Translations under genes and position numbers: made by a program
Source: Xanthomonas sp.
Lineage (GTDB): Bacteria; Pseudomonadota; Gammaproteobacteria; Xanthomonadales; Xanthomonadaceae
Reading direction: 5' to 3'
NCBI RefSeq assembly: GCF_017163755.1
Contig: NZ_JAFIWC010000031.1
Coordinates: 1 to 59,214 of the forward strand
Length of the DNA: 59,214 bases
In this document: piece by piece, positions 31,860 through 42,449 of the stretch
Position numbering within the stretch: position 1 is the stretch's first letter
Layout of the letters: each line of letters begins with the position of its first letter
The notes under the pieces: generated by a model
Database searches by the model: none
Told to the model about the DNA's origin: nothing
The model's input: only the letters and a program-made list of their open reading frames with translations

Positions 31860-33785
31860 TCACCAGGTGTCGGTTCGGAAGGGGGAAACAGGCAGTTGTT
31901 CGCGGTTGACCAGATTGGCCTCGGCGGGGTTCTCGCTCCAGCCATAGCGCACCGCCAGCGGCTGCGGCACCTGCGCGCTGCCGACCACGACGGTGTCGCC
32001 GTCGATGCGCGCCCGCGCCGGGTGGAAGCGGCGGTCGGCGCCGGCCACGCGGAAGCCTTGCAGCGCGCCGCCGCCGCGCACCGCCAGCGCGCTGCCCATC
32101 GGATCGAAGTGCAGCGTGGCCGTGCCCGCGCCGAATTGCGCGCGCTGCAGCACCGGGGCGCTGTACACCAGCGACTCGCCGTAGGCGACGTGCCGCGCCG
32201 CCAGCGCCAGGCGATGGCCCACGTCCTGCTTGTTGGTCGGATGGATGTCGCCGGGCTCGCCGATGTCGATGGTCACCGCCTGCGCGGTCGCCGGCAGCGC
32301 CAGCGTCCTGGACTGCGATTCGCGCAACAGCGCCCACGGGCTGAAATCGCCCTGGTCGGCGCCGGCCCTGAAGTTGGCCAGCTGCACCCACAGGAACGGC
32401 AGCCGCGGCTGCCCGCGCTCGCTGCGCCACTGCCGGATCATCGCCGCGAACTGCTCGCGGTACTTCACCGCGCCCGACGCGCTGGCGTTGGTCTCGCCCT
32501 GGTACCAGATCACGCCCTTGAGCGGATACGGCTGCAGCGGGTGGATCATGCGGTTGTACAGCAGCGTCGGCAGCTGGTTCTTGTTGTCGGCCAACGACAC
32601 GGTCACCTGCGCCGGGCGGAACGTCCAGTCCTGCAGCGGGCGTCTGGCGCCCTCGCCCACCTGCACGAAACGCTCGGCGGCGTCGCCGTGCATGCCGCCG
32701 CCACCGCTGAGGTCGGTCACCCGCACCGCGACCTGGTTGACCCCGGCCTTCAGCGCCGCCGCCGGCACCCGGTACACGCGCGGCAGGTTCCATTGCTTCT
32801 CGGTCCGGCCGACCGGCTGGCCGTTGACGTAGGTGATGTCCGAATCGTCGATCTGACCCACGCCCAGGCTGATGCCGGCCTGGGCTTCGGCGGCGCTGAG
32901 GGTGAACGAGGTGCGGTACCAGGCGATGCCGTCCATGCCCTCGTAGCCGCTGGCCTCCCATTGCCGGTCGACCGGGATGCGGTCCCAGTCGCGGTCGTCG
33001 AAGTCCGCTGCGCGCCATTGCGGCGGGTCGGCTTGCGCGGCCGGCCAGCGCGCGATGCGCTGCCGCGTGGCCGCGGCGGTACGCGCATCGCGCGCCTGCA
33101 TCCGCGCGCTGGCGTCGGCGCTCTGCCGTGCGTCCAAGCCCAGCGATGCGGCATCCATCCACGCCTCGATCGCGCTGCCGCCCCAACTGCTGTCGACGAT
33201 GCCGATCGGCACGCCGGTGCGCTGGCGCAGCTCGCGCGCGAAGAAGTAGCCCACCGCGGAGAACTCGCCGGCATTGTCCGGCGTGGCCGCCTTCCACTGC
33301 CCGCCGGCCAGCCGCGACTCCGGCTGCGCGGACCACGACTTGGGCACCTTGAAGTGGCGCAGCTGCGGATCGGCCGCTGCGGCCGCCTCGCGCGCGCCAT
33401 CGCGCGCCTGCGCCAGCGGCCATTCCATGTTGGACTGGCCGCTGGCCAGCCACACGTCGCCGACCAGCACGTCGCCGATGCGCCGCCGGGTGCCGTCGCC
33501 CTCGACCTCCAGCACGTACGGCCCGCCGGCCGCATGCGCCGGCAACTGCGCCTGCCAGCGGCCGTCGGCGGAGGCGACGGCGCTTGCGGCCTGGCCGTCC
33601 AGGCGCACCTGGACGCGTGCGCCGGGCGTGGCCCAGCCCCACACCCGCATCGGCACGTCGCGTTGCAGCACGGCGCCGTCGCCGAACAGCAGCGGCAGTT
33701 CCAGCGTCGCCCAGGCCGAGCCGGGCAGCGCCGCCAGCGCCAGCACGGCCAGCCATTTCACGCTCGGGTGCACGGAGTTTGTCAT
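31860..33785 (-). CDS. CE20-type xyloglucan acetylesterase (SGNH hydrolase)
   Basis: 641-residue exported SGNH esterase of the sialate O-acetylesterase group. Signal peptide [17 protein letters not shown]. The catalytic Ser is S118 in GQSNMEWP. The catalytic dyad is D513/H515 in [14 protein letters not shown] ~150-residue insertion (~230-380, with the YRTSFTLSA and YVNGQPVG jelly-roll features) splits the catalytic domain, as described for CE20 of Xanthomonas xyloglucan loci. It would remove O-acetyl groups from galactose on xyloglucan. It lies 114 bp after GH74 and is tightly linked to GH35. Confidence 0.88.
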   Translation of the reverse strand: MTNSVHPSVKWLAVLALAALPGSAWATLELPLLFGDGAVLQRDVPMRVWGWATPGARVQVRLDGQAASAVASADGRWQAQLPAHAAGGPYVLEVEGDGTRRRIGDVLVGDVWLASGQSNMEWPLAQARDGAREAAAAADPQLRHFKVPKSWSAQPESRLAGGQWKAATPDNAGEFSAVGYFFARELRQRTGVPIGIVDSSWGGSAIEAWMDAASLGLDARQSADASARMQARDARTAAATRQRIARWPAAQADPPQWRAADFDDRDWDRIPVDRQWEASGYEGMDGIAWYRTSFTLSAAEAQAGISLGVGQIDDSDITYVNGQPVGRTEKQWNLPRVYRVPAAALKAGVNQVAVRVTDLSGGGGMHGDAAERFVQVGEGARRPLQDWTFRPAQVTVSLADNKNQLPTLLYNRMIHPLQPYPLKGVIWYQGETNASASGAVKYREQFAAMIRQWRSERGQPRLPFLWVQLANFRAGADQGDFSPWALLRESQSRTLALPATAQAVTIDIGEPGDIHPTNKQDVGHRLALAARHVAYGESLVYSAPVLQRAQFGAGTATLHFDPMGSALAVRGGGALQGFRVAGADRRFHPARARIDGDTVVVGSAQVPQPLAVRYGWSENPAEANLVNREQLPVSPFRTDTW

Positions 33786-33899
33786 TGCCTCGATCCTGTG
33801 GTGGTCGATCCGTCGATGTACGGCGCGGCGACGGCCGCATCCGGCAGGCGCTGGAACCGGCGCTTCGCCCGCCATACCGCCAGGCCCTGGCCGCACGGA

Positions 33900-36140
33900 C
33901 TACTCGGCATCGCCATACACGATGCCTCGGCCGCCGGTGGCGAAATAGACCCGGCCGACCCGGCGCGGATCGCCGGTGACCGCATAGGGACGGCCGAAGC
34001 GGTGCGCGTCGTCGTCGATGCGTTGCCAGCGGCGGCCTTCGTCCTCGGAGCGGAACACGCCGCTGACGCCGTCGACGCTGCCGGCCAGGAACAGCATCGG
34101 CGCCGCGCCATCGCGCGGCGCGCGGCCCAGGCCGAGCGAGCGTGCCTCCTGCACCTTCGCCAGCACGCTCAGCCCGCCGTTCGCCCAGCGCATCACCCCG
34201 TGGCTGGGGCTGGCCAGATACACCACGCCGGCGCGCGCCGGGTCCGGGCGCAGCTGCGGGCGGCTGCGTTCGGCGCGCGCCGGCACGCCCACGTCCACGC
34301 CGCTGTCGCGGAACTGCCGGCCGCCGTCGTCGCTGAAGTAGAAGCGTCCGCTGGCCGCGTCCACGCCGTACCAGCGCCGCGGATCGACCCGGTCGGCCTC
34401 GATCAGCACGGTATCGGCCAGGCCTTGCACGCGCTGCCAGTGCCGGCCCCAGTCGTCGCTGGCCCACGCGCCGCCGCGCTGCGGCGACCAGATCACGCGG
34501 CTGCCGTCGGCATTGATCGCGATATGCCCGGCGCCCTCGCCCGCCGGCGGTTCGCTGGCGAACGCGGACCAGCTGGTGCCGCCGTCGCGCGACCAGGCGG
34601 CGCGGATCTCGCCGTGGCGCCGGTCGCGTACCGTGCCGCTGCGCACCACGAGCTGCGGCGCCTGGCCGGCGGCATCGATGCTCTCGCCGTTGGTCAGCCG
34701 CGGCCCGGCGAACTGCGACTGCGCGCGGTCCAGCGCATCGTGGCGGAACCCGTCGATGTCGCCGAGCGCGCTGAGCAGCGGCGCGCCCTGCGCCGGGCTG
34801 AGCAGGTCCAGCGGCACCGTCTCCTCCAGTCCGGCGTCGGCGAACCACCACTGCACCTGGCCGCCGGCGTCGAACGCGCGCAGGTTGCGCGAGGCCCAGA
34901 TGCCGTAGCCGGTGACGAACAGCGCGCGGTCGCTGTCGAATGGGTCGATCGCCAGCGACGCCATCCAGTGCGGCCGCGCCTGCGCGGTCCACGGCGCGGC
35001 GTCGTGGTCGAAGCGCGAGCGCGGGAACAGCGGCGCCCAGCTGCGTCCGCCGTCGGTGCTGCGGTAGATGTCGTCGCTCGGCCGGTAGCGGCGGAAGGTG
35101 CTGGCGATGAGCGTGTCCGGCCGGCGCGGGTCCACCGCCACCGCGCCCCAGCCGAAGCCCGGCCCGGCGTCCGGCTGCGGCACCGGCGTGATGTCGGTCC
35201 AGCGCGCCGCGGCCGGCTCGTACTTCCACACCGCGCCGTTGGCCATCAGGTCCGGGCCCGGTTCGTCGCCGTAGCTGAGGTAGTAGATGCCGTCGCCGGA
35301 GCGCGCCATGCGGCTGGGGCGCAACCCGGTCGGCTGCCCCGGTAGCGGCTGCCAGCTGCGCCCGCCGTCCTCGGATACGAACAGGCTCTGCGCGACGGTG
35401 GACACGCCGGCGTAGATCCGCTGCGAGGCCTTGCCACGCTCGGCGCTGGCCGGATCGAACACCACGAACACGATGCCCACCTGCTGGCGGCGTCCGGCAT
35501 GGTTCACCGCGCTGGCCGACGCGCCGCTGGCCACCGCCGGGAACGCGCGCACCGGCTGCCAGTGCTCGCCGCGGTCGTCGCTGCGCCACAGGCCCGCATC
35601 GCGCGAGCCGAGCAGCAGCACGCGACCGTCGTTCGGATCCACCGCCAGGCGTTCGCCGTTGCCGCGGCCCAGTTCGTTGCCGCCCAGCTTGAACGGCAGG
35701 TCGGTGCGGGCGAAGCTGCGGCCCTGGTCGTGCGAGCGCAGGATCGCGGCATGGCCGGCGCGCTCGTGCGTGTAGGTGCCCGCGGCCAGGTACAGCGCCT
35801 GCGGATCGCGCGGATCGATCGCGAACCCATCGATGCCCATCAGGTTCTCGTCCGCCGCGCCGAGCCAGTCGGTCAACGCGGTCCAGCGTGCCGACGCCGC
35901 GTCCCAGCGGTACGCGCCGCCGACGTCGGTACGCGCATACACCAGGCCCTGCTGCGCCGGATGGAACAGCAGCCCGCTGACGAAACCGCCGCCGCCGATG
36001 GCGACGTTGCGCCAGCGGTACGGCACCTGCTCGACCGCGGCCGCCGGCAGGACCAGCAGCGCGGCCAGCAGCACCGAGGCGAGCGCCCACAGCGCGCCGC
36101 GGGCGGCACCGTGGGCGCGACGCGGCGCGCGCATGCGCAT
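33900..36140 (-). CDS. GH74 endo-xyloglucanase
   Basis: 746-residue exported GH74 enzyme that cuts the xyloglucan backbone. A basic N-region is followed by the hydrophobic core [16 protein letters not shown]. Mature sequence begins [22 protein letters not shown]. The fold is two seven-bladed propellers, shown by repeated Asp-box motifs ([40 protein letters not shown]). Likely catalytic Asp residues are in [10 protein letters not shown] and ASLAIDPFD. The start codon is uncertain: ATG at 36140 or 36134. ATG 36140 lies two bases after the stop of a 29-codon upstream frame and has no good ribosome site of its own, which suggests coupled re-initiation. Confidence 0.93.
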   Translation of the reverse strand: MRMRAPRRAHGAARGALWALASVLLAALLVLPAAAVEQVPYRWRNVAIGGGGFVSGLLFHPAQQGLVYARTDVGGAYRWDAASARWTALTDWLGAADENLMGIDGFAIDPRDPQALYLAAGTYTHERAGHAAILRSHDQGRSFARTDLPFKLGGNELGRGNGERLAVDPNDGRVLLLGSRDAGLWRSDDRGEHWQPVRAFPAVASGASASAVNHAGRRQQVGIVFVVFDPASAERGKASQRIYAGVSTVAQSLFVSEDGGRSWQPLPGQPTGLRPSRMARSGDGIYYLSYGDEPGPDLMANGAVWKYEPAAARWTDITPVPQPDAGPGFGWGAVAVDPRRPDTLIASTFRRYRPSDDIYRSTDGGRSWAPLFPRSRFDHDAAPWTAQARPHWMASLAIDPFDSDRALFVTGYGIWASRNLRAFDAGGQVQWWFADAGLEETVPLDLLSPAQGAPLLSALGDIDGFRHDALDRAQSQFAGPRLTNGESIDAAGQAPQLVVRSGTVRDRRHGEIRAAWSRDGGTSWSAFASEPPAGEGAGHIAINADGSRVIWSPQRGGAWASDDWGRHWQRVQGLADTVLIEADRVDPRRWYGVDAASGRFYFSDDGGRQFRDSGVDVGVPARAERSRPQLRPDPARAGVVYLASPSHGVMRWANGGLSVLAKVQEARSLGLGRAPRDGAAPMLFLAGSVDGVSGVFRSEDEGRRWQRIDDDAHRFGRPYAVTGDPRRVGRVYFATGGRGIVYGDAE

Positions 36141-36596
36141 GCTCAGCCCGCCGCGCATGGCACGGGCGCGCCGCGGCGCGCGCAACGGTGCACGTTCCGC
36201 GGCGGCGGAACATGGCGGTACTGCAACGACATGGATTCCCTCCCAGGACACATGTACTTGGGTCGCCGGACGCAGCGCCGCGGGGCCGGCAGCCGCCCCG
36301 CCGCCTCGGGCGCGGCGCGGCGCCGCGACAGCATCGGCGGCCGTGGCGCAGGCAAAGGCCGCAGCTTGCCGGCGCGGGTCGAGCATAGGCGCGGCAGCCG
36401 ATCGCGCGCAAACCGCCACGTCATGTCCGCGCATCCGTTGCGGCCGGCACGGGGCCGGCGCGGCGACACCTGCGCCGCCGGACACGTATCGCGCGCACGC
36501 CGGTGCCGCAACGCGGCTGCCGGAGCGCACCGGGGTACGCCGCCGGCGCGCACGCGGACACGCCCGGCGACGCCGCGGCGGCGGTCCGTCCCGCAC
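36141..36596. promoter_or_regulatory. GH74 leader region with receptor-like promoter
   Basis: 456 bp between the first receptor gene and GH74. It contains, leftward, a -10-like CCTATGCTCGACCC (complement of 36382-36389 and flank), which closely matches those of the two receptor promoters. About 150 bases of untranslated leader follow, then the conserved block ACATGTGTCCTGGGAGGGAA at ~36234-36253 and the leader peptide. No AATGAAA-type operator was found here. No terminator with a T-tract follows the receptor stop. Confidence 0.5.
36143..36232 (-). CDS. 29-residue leader peptide upstream of GH74
   Basis: ATG 36232 is preceded by CTGGGAGGGAA, a strong ribosome binding site identical to that of the receptor genes upstream. 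The frame encodes 29 residues, beginning [17 protein letters not shown], and ends in TGA two bases before the GH74 ATG. Its start resembles the N-termini of the neighbouring receptors (MSASHSHCPQQRTVAL, MASRHYRGPAIRAAG). It may be a receptor-gene remnant that now delivers ribosomes to GH74. Expression is not proven. Confidence 0.5.
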   Translation of the reverse strand: MSLQYRHVPPPRNVHRCARRGAPVPCAAG

Positions 36597-39347
36597 TCAG
36601 TAGCTGGCCCGCAAGCTGAAGCCATAGCGGCGGTCGTTGATCTGCCAGTCCTGCTGCCGCGAACGGAAGCCGGTATAGGTTTCGATCTTGGAATCGAGCA
36701 GGTTGCTGCCGTCCAGCGACACCGACCACACGTCGTTGATGTTGAAGCGCAGCGAGGCGTCCAGCTGGCCGTACTCGTCGTTGTACACCGGCAGGTTGCC
36801 GGTGCCGTTGCCGGCGGTGGTCACCAGCCATTCGCTGCGCCAGTTGTAGGCCACGCGCGCGGAGAAGCGCGCCTTCTCGTACATCAGGATCGCGTTGTAG
36901 CTGTTCTTGGACAGCCCTTCCAGCGGCACGATCAGCGCATTGCCGTTGGTGTCGGTCGCGCCCGGGCTGGGCGCCTCCGAATGCACGTAGGTGTAGTTGG
37001 TCTGGATGCCGAAGCCGCTCAACCAGCCGGGCAGGAAGTCGAAGAACTGGGTGTAGCCGACCTCCACGCCCTTGACCGTGCCCTGGTCGCCATTGACCGG
37101 GCGGGTGATCTGCCACACCTGGCCGTCGTAGACCTCGTTGAACACCGCATTGGCGATGAACCCCTTCACCTTCTTGTAGAACACGGTGCCGTACAGCGTC
37201 GAGCCCTGGCCGAAGTACCACTCCAGCGCGGTGTCGAACTGGTCGGCGGTCATCGGCTGCAGGTCCGGGTTGCCGGCGCCGCCGGTGCGCGTGGTGACGC
37301 CGCCGGCGTCGTTGGCGCTCAGGCTCAGATTGGGATTGAGCTTGTCGAAGGTCGGACGCGAGATGCCGCGCGAGGCGGCCACGCGCCATTGCAGGTTGTC
37401 GCGCAGGAACCAGCGCAGATTGAGGCTGGGCAGCACGTCGGTGTAGGTCTGCTGCGCGCTGACCGGCAGCAGGCCGCCACCCTCGGCATCGGTGGCGGTG
37501 CGCACGCCGGTCGAACTGACTTCGGTGCGCACGACGCGCAGGCCGATGTTGCCGTCGAACGGCACCTCGCCGTCGGTGCCGAAGCGCAGCACGCCGTAGG
37601 CGGCGTAGGTCTTCTCGCCCTGGGTGTTGATGTGGTTGGGGCCGAACTGCAGCGGCGTGGCGCCGAACGCGGCCAGGGTCTGCTCGTAGTTCTCCACCGC
37701 GGCGTCGGATGCGGTCAGGGTCGGCCCGAAGAAGTAGCCATCGCCGCGGAACGCGTCGGTCACCGGGTTCTGCACCAGCGCCACGCCGGGCATCTGCGCG
37801 AACGGCACGCCGGAGCAGTCCTGCGTGGTCGCCGGCAGGCACATGAAGCGCCAGACGTTGCCGCGGTTGGTCGCGTCGCGGTCGGTGTAGCGCACGCCGG
37901 CCTTGAAGCTGCGCGCGAAGCTGTCGTCGAACGCCAGGTCCATGTCGGCGCGCCAGGCGAACTCGGTCGCCTCGTTGTCGTCCTTGTTGTCCAGGTGCCA
38001 GCGCCAGCCGCCGTAGTTGGCCGGGTTGGCGGCGAAACCCTCCGCGCCGTTGGCGTCGGTGATCCACATCCGCGCCAGGTCGCCGCTCAGGTCCATGTTG
38101 AGGTACGGTGCCGGCGACGCGCTGCCGGTGTTGATGATGTAGCGCGTGGACTTGGTGGTGGCGTCGATGTACTGGAAGTCGGTGGACAGGGTCAGGCTCG
38201 GGTTGACCGCCCAGCGCGCGCCGCCGGAGTAGTCGCTGGTCACCGAGTGGCGCCGGGTCAGGCTGGTGTTCGATTCGATCGGCACGTCGCGGAACACGCC
38301 GCGCACCATCTCGCCGCGCTCGTTGAACTCGAAATCGCCGGCATCGATGCTCGGCGTGATCGGGTTGTTCCCGGTCAGCGAGAAGAACGAATAGTCGTGC
38401 CACTGGAAGCGGTAGTCCGAGCGCAGCCCCTGCAGGTAGACCTCCACGTCGTCGTTCGGGCGCCACTGCAGCGCGACGGAGCTGGTCTCGCGTTCGCGGT
38501 CGCCCAGCGTGCTGGTGATGCCGCCGCCATGCGGCACGTACACGTCCTCGCCCACATGGCCGGGAATGTCGTTCTGCAGCCACCAGGTGGAGATCGTGCC
38601 GACGTCGCGGCGGAAGCTGCCGTCCTGCTTGGACGCGTTGACCAGCACGCCGATCTCGCCGATCCCGGTCTGCCAGCGGTTGCTGAACAGCCCCGAGAAC
38701 GCGGTCTCGCCCTCGTCGGCCAGGTCGTAGTAGTTGTACTGCACGCCGCCGGCGAGCTTCATGCCGTCGAAGTCGAACGGCAGGCGCGTACGCAGGTCGA
38801 CGGTGCCGCCCAGGCCGCCTTCGATCATTTCCGCCGACGGGTTCTTGTAGACGTTGACCCCGGCCAGCAGCTCCGCCGACACGTCCTCGAAGCTCAGTCC
38901 GCGGCCGTCATTGGCGGTGAAGATGTCGCGGCCGTTGAGCTCGGTGCGCACCTGGGTCAGGCCGCGTATGGCGATGGTGCTGCCCTCGCCGTAGTTGCGC
39001 GCGATCTGGATGCCGGAGATGCGCTGCAGCGCCTCGGCGACGTTGTTGTCGGGCAGCTTGCCGATGTCCTCGGCGACGATCGAATCGACCACCTGGTCGG
39101 CGTTCTGCTTGATCGACTGCGCCTTGGTGACGCTGCTGCGGGTACCGGTGACCTGCACCGTGTCCAGCTGGGTGGTCGCCTCGGACGTCGCCGGCTCGGC
39201 GCCGGCCACGCGGCCGGTCGCGTCCTGGGCGTAGGCCTGCGTGCTCAGCAGCGCGGCGATGCTGGCGGCGATGAGCGAACGGCGCACATCGCGCGAACTG
39301 CGGTGGCCTGGTGCGAAAACGCGGGCATTGCGGTGGTGCGCTGACAT
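36597..39347 (-). CDS. TonB-dependent receptor (copy 1)
   Basis: 916-residue outer-membrane receptor. Signal peptide LIAASIAALLSTQAYAQ, then a TonB-box/plug start (QLDTVQVTGTRSSVTKAQ), a plug domain with EALQRISGIQIAR and a 22-strand barrel ending RYGFSLRASY with a terminal aromatic. ATG 39347 has GGAGAGAG upstream. It is very similar along its whole length to the next receptor, including GNIGLRVVRTEV and YTQFFDFLPGWLSGFG. Context says it imports xyloglucan oligosaccharides. It has a leader unlike the other two receptors and may be co-transcribed from the copy 2 promoter. Confidence 0.93.
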   Translation of the reverse strand: MSAHHRNARVFAPGHRSSRDVRRSLIAASIAALLSTQAYAQDATGRVAGAEPATSEATTQLDTVQVTGTRSSVTKAQSIKQNADQVVDSIVAEDIGKLPDNNVAEALQRISGIQIARNYGEGSTIAIRGLTQVRTELNGRDIFTANDGRGLSFEDVSAELLAGVNVYKNPSAEMIEGGLGGTVDLRTRLPFDFDGMKLAGGVQYNYYDLADEGETAFSGLFSNRWQTGIGEIGVLVNASKQDGSFRRDVGTISTWWLQNDIPGHVGEDVYVPHGGGITSTLGDRERETSSVALQWRPNDDVEVYLQGLRSDYRFQWHDYSFFSLTGNNPITPSIDAGDFEFNERGEMVRGVFRDVPIESNTSLTRRHSVTSDYSGGARWAVNPSLTLSTDFQYIDATTKSTRYIINTGSASPAPYLNMDLSGDLARMWITDANGAEGFAANPANYGGWRWHLDNKDDNEATEFAWRADMDLAFDDSFARSFKAGVRYTDRDATNRGNVWRFMCLPATTQDCSGVPFAQMPGVALVQNPVTDAFRGDGYFFGPTLTASDAAVENYEQTLAAFGATPLQFGPNHINTQGEKTYAAYGVLRFGTDGEVPFDGNIGLRVVRTEVSSTGVRTATDAEGGGLLPVSAQQTYTDVLPSLNLRWFLRDNLQWRVAASRGISRPTFDKLNPNLSLSANDAGGVTTRTGGAGNPDLQPMTADQFDTALEWYFGQGSTLYGTVFYKKVKGFIANAVFNEVYDGQVWQITRPVNGDQGTVKGVEVGYTQFFDFLPGWLSGFGIQTNYTYVHSEAPSPGATDTNGNALIVPLEGLSKNSYNAILMYEKARFSARVAYNWRSEWLVTTAGNGTGNLPVYNDEYGQLDASLRFNINDVWSVSLDGSNLLDSKIETYTGFRSRQQDWQINDRRYGFSLRASY

Positions 39348-39503
39348 GGTGCTCTCTCCAGTGCCATGTTCCGTTCGTTGGCAGGCAGCGTCGCTGAGGG
39401 GGACCTGCGGCCAGTGCCGCATCCGCGGCCGTCCAAGCAGCCGCCGGACCGGCGGCCGCTGGGCGGCACGTCGGACCGGCGTCGCACGCAGGGCGTGCGC
39501 GGG

Positions 39504-42230
39504 TTACAGGCTCGCGCGCAGGGTGATGCCGTAGCGGCGGTCGTTGATCACGAAGTCGCGCAAGCGCGATTCGTAGCCCAGGTAGCTCTCGTTGCGGGTG
39601 TCGAGCAGGTTCACCCCGTCCACCGAGACCGACCACACGTCGTTGATGTTGTAGCGCACCGACGCGTCCAGCTGGCCGAAGCCCTTGTTGTACACCGGCA
39701 GGTTGCCGGTGCCGTTGCCGGCGGTGGTCACCAGCCAGTCGCTGCGCCAGTTGTAGGCCGCACGCGCCGAGAAACGCGCCATCTCGTAGCTGAGGATCAC
39801 GTTGTAGCTGTTCTTGGACAGGCCCTGCAGCGGCACCGTCAGCGCCTGGCCGTTGGTGTCAGTGGCGGTCGGGCTCGGCGCCTCGCTGTCGACGTAGGTG
39901 TAGTTGGTCTGCAGGCCGAAGCCGCTCAGCCAGCCCGGCAGGAAGTCGAAGAACTGGGTGTAGCCCACTTCCACGCCGCGGACCTTGCCGTCCTTGCCGT
40001 TGACCGGGCGGGTGATCTCCCAGGTGTCGCCGCCGTAGACTTCCTCGAACACCGCATCGGCGATGAAGCCCTCGACCTTCTTGTAGAAGACCGTGCCGTA
40101 CATCATCGAGCCGGTGCCGAAATACCATTCCAGCGCGGTATCGAACTGGTCGGCCTTCATCGGCGCCAGATCCGGGTTGCCGGCCGAGCCGGTGCGGCGG
40201 GTGGTGCCGTCGCCGCCGTCGCTGGTGCCCAGGCTCAGGTTCGGGTTGAGCCGGTTCAGGTCCGGGCGCGAGATGCCGCGCGAGGCGGCGAAGCGCCACT
40301 GCAGGTTGTCGGTGAGCATCCAACGCAGGTTCAGGCTCGGCAGCACGTCGGTGTAGGTCTGCTGCACGTCCACCGGCAGCAGGCCGCCGCCCTCGGCGTC
40401 GGTACCGGTACGCACGCCCTGCGAATCGACCTTGGTGCGCACGATGCGGATGCCGATGTTGCCGTCGAACGGCACCGCGCCGTCGTCCACGCCGAAGCGC
40501 AGCACGCCGTAGGCGGCGTAGGTCTGCTCGCCCTGGGTGTTGATGTTGTTCGGGGCGAAGACCAGCGGCGAGGCGCCGAACATCGCCAGCGTCTGCTCGT
40601 AGTTGCCGACCAGCGCATCGGAGGCGGTCAGCGTGGGGCCGAACGCGCGCGAATCGCCGCGGAAGAAGTCGGTGATCGGGTTCTGCACCAGCTCCGCGTC
40701 CGGATACTGCGAGAACGGCGCGCCGATCGGCATCCAGCGCCACACGTTGCCCTTGTTCTCCGCGTCGCGGTCGGTGTAGCGCACGCCGGCCCTGAAGCTG
40801 CGCGCGAAGCTGTCGTCGAACGCCAGGTCCATGTCCGAGCGCCAGGCGAACTCGGTGGCCTCGTTGTCGTCCTGGTTGTCCAGGTGGAACTTCCAGCCGG
40901 TGTAGTTGGCCGGGTCGGTCAGGTAGCCCTGGTTGCCGCTGGCATCGGTCACCGACAGCCGCGGCAGGTCGCCGCTGAAGTCCACGTTGAAAAACGGCAC
41001 GCTGGTCATGCCGGTGCCGACGATGTAGCGCGTGCCCTTGGTGGTGGCGTCGATGTACTGGAAGTCGGTGCTCAGGGTCAGGTTCGGGGTCACCGTCCAC
41101 TTGGCGCCCAACGAATAGTCGGTGGTCACCGACTTGCGCCGGGTCAGGCTGGTGTTGGAGTCGGCCGGGGTGTTCTGGAAGGTGCCGCTGACGAACTCGT
41201 TGCGGTCGTTGACCACGATGTCGTCGTAGCCCTGCATCGGCGCCTGGCCGCTGTAGGCGAAGAACGAATAGTCGTGCCAGCTGAAGTCGTAGTCCGAACG
41301 CAGCACCTGCGCGGTGACCTCGACGTCGTCGTTCGGGCGCCACTGCAGCGCGAACGCGCCGGTCTTGCGCTTGCGCTCGCCGACGGTGGTGTTGATGCCG
41401 GCGCCGTGCGGCACCGAGATCGCCTGGCCCTGGTAGCCCGGCAGGTCGGTCTGGGTGTACCACGGCTCGACCGAGATCGTGTCCTGGCGGAACGGGCTGG
41501 TCTGCTGCGAATAGTTCACCAGCAGGCCGATCTCGCCGATGCCGGTCTGCCAGCGGTCGCTGAACATGCCCGAGAACGCCGGCTTGCCGTCGTCGGCCAG
41601 GTCGTAGTGGTTGTACTGCACGCTGCCGGCGATCTTGCGCCCGTCGTAGTCGAACGGCAGGCGCGTGCGCAGGTCGACGGTGCCGCCCAGGCCGCCTTCG
41701 ATCATGTCCGCCGACGGGTTCTTGTACACATTGACGCCGGCCAGCAGTTCCGCCGACACGTCCTCGAAGCTGAGCCCGCGGCCGTCGTTGGCGGTGAAGA
41801 TATCGCGGCCGTTGAGCTCGGTGCGCACCTGGGTCAGGCCGCGGATGGCGATGCTGCTGCCTTCGCCGTAGTTGCGCGCGATCTGGATGCCGGAGATGCG
41901 CTGCAGCGCCTCGGCGACGTTGTTGTCGGGCAGCTTGCCGATGTCCTCGGCAACGATGGAGTCGACGATCTGCTCGGAATTCTGCTTGACCAGCTGCGCC
42001 TTGGTGACGCTGCTGCGGGTACCGGTGACCTGCACCGTGTCCAGCTGCGTGGCCGGATCGGCCGTGGTCGAAGCGGGCTCGGCCTGCTGCGCCTGCGCGG
42101 CGGACGCGGCGACCAGGGCGGCAACGGCAAGGGCGATCGCGGAACGGCGCAGCGCGCGATCGGAAAGACCACGGGTAGAACGGAGCGCCACGGTCCGCTG
42201 TTGCGGACAATGGCTATGAGACGCTGACAT
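39504..42230 (-). CDS. TonB-dependent receptor (copy 2)
   Basis: 908-residue outer-membrane receptor, a close tandem paralogue of the copy 1 gene 156 bp downstream. Signal peptide IALAVAALVAASAAQAQ, plug start QLDTVQVTGTRSSVTKAQ, and barrel end RYGITLRASL. The two differ mainly in extracellular-loop regions, which would alter ligand choice. ATG 42230 is preceded by CTGGGAGGGAAGCACC. Its own promoter and a candidate operator are at 42378-42476. Confidence 0.93.
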   Translation of the reverse strand: MSASHSHCPQQRTVALRSTRGLSDRALRRSAIALAVAALVAASAAQAQQAEPASTTADPATQLDTVQVTGTRSSVTKAQLVKQNSEQIVDSIVAEDIGKLPDNNVAEALQRISGIQIARNYGEGSSIAIRGLTQVRTELNGRDIFTANDGRGLSFEDVSAELLAGVNVYKNPSADMIEGGLGGTVDLRTRLPFDYDGRKIAGSVQYNHYDLADDGKPAFSGMFSDRWQTGIGEIGLLVNYSQQTSPFRQDTISVEPWYTQTDLPGYQGQAISVPHGAGINTTVGERKRKTGAFALQWRPNDDVEVTAQVLRSDYDFSWHDYSFFAYSGQAPMQGYDDIVVNDRNEFVSGTFQNTPADSNTSLTRRKSVTTDYSLGAKWTVTPNLTLSTDFQYIDATTKGTRYIVGTGMTSVPFFNVDFSGDLPRLSVTDASGNQGYLTDPANYTGWKFHLDNQDDNEATEFAWRSDMDLAFDDSFARSFRAGVRYTDRDAENKGNVWRWMPIGAPFSQYPDAELVQNPITDFFRGDSRAFGPTLTASDALVGNYEQTLAMFGASPLVFAPNNINTQGEQTYAAYGVLRFGVDDGAVPFDGNIGIRIVRTKVDSQGVRTGTDAEGGGLLPVDVQQTYTDVLPSLNLRWMLTDNLQWRFAASRGISRPDLNRLNPNLSLGTSDGGDGTTRRTGSAGNPDLAPMKADQFDTALEWYFGTGSMMYGTVFYKKVEGFIADAVFEEVYGGDTWEITRPVNGKDGKVRGVEVGYTQFFDFLPGWLSGFGLQTNYTYVDSEAPSPTATDTNGQALTVPLQGLSKNSYNVILSYEMARFSARAAYNWRSDWLVTTAGNGTGNLPVYNKGFGQLDASVRYNINDVWSVSVDGVNLLDTRNESYLGYESRLRDFVINDRRYGITLRASL

Positions 42231-42377
42231 GGTGCTTCCCTCCCAGGACACATGTACCAACGGTTCGACGATCGCGCCGGGATGGCAGGCGTCGCCGTTT
42301 CTAGTTGTCCGGCCACGCCTGCTGATGCGGCGTGTTGCCGTAAGCCGCACGGGCGTTGCGGGATGCAGCGCACATAT

Positions 42378-42394
42378 GGACCGGAAACCGGTCC
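42378..42394. promoter_or_regulatory. GGACCGG inverted repeat downstream of the receptor 2 -10
   Basis: Perfect 7-bp arms GGACCGG/CCGGTCC with a 3-base AAA/TTT centre, 13 bases downstream of the -10-like element. Placed where a repressor operator or an early transcript hairpin would act. Confidence 0.45.
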
Positions 42395-42434
42395 AGGCTC
42401 GATCGAAGCATAGGGCGCGCATACATGCCCCACC

Positions 42435-42449
42435 AATGAAAAATTCACG
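42435..42449. promoter_or_regulatory. AATGAAAWWTTCACG operator candidate (receptor 2)
   Basis: AATGAAAAATTCACG, 21 bp upstream of the -10-like element. It matches AATGAAATTTTCACG at 45866-45880 in 13 of 15 positions, at nearly the same distance from the promoter. The core TGAA-N3-TTCA is palindromic. Confidence 0.55.

Noticed and set aside
36140-36143. Frameshifted (broken) GH74 or fused receptor gene
   Set aside because: GH74 has its own complete signal peptide and domain set, so the upstream frame is treated as a separate leader rather than as a lesion in GH74.
30118-36411. Continuous - strand frame of about 2,100 codons
   Set aside because: Only its last 574 codons are a real protein (GH35); the remainder runs out of frame through the esterase and GH74 genes.
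35499-39344. Long + strand frame opposite GH74 and receptor 1
   Set aside because: Antisense artefact that even crosses a gene boundary. Similar frames opposite receptors 2 and 3 (39366-42227, 42645-45845) were dropped for the same reason.
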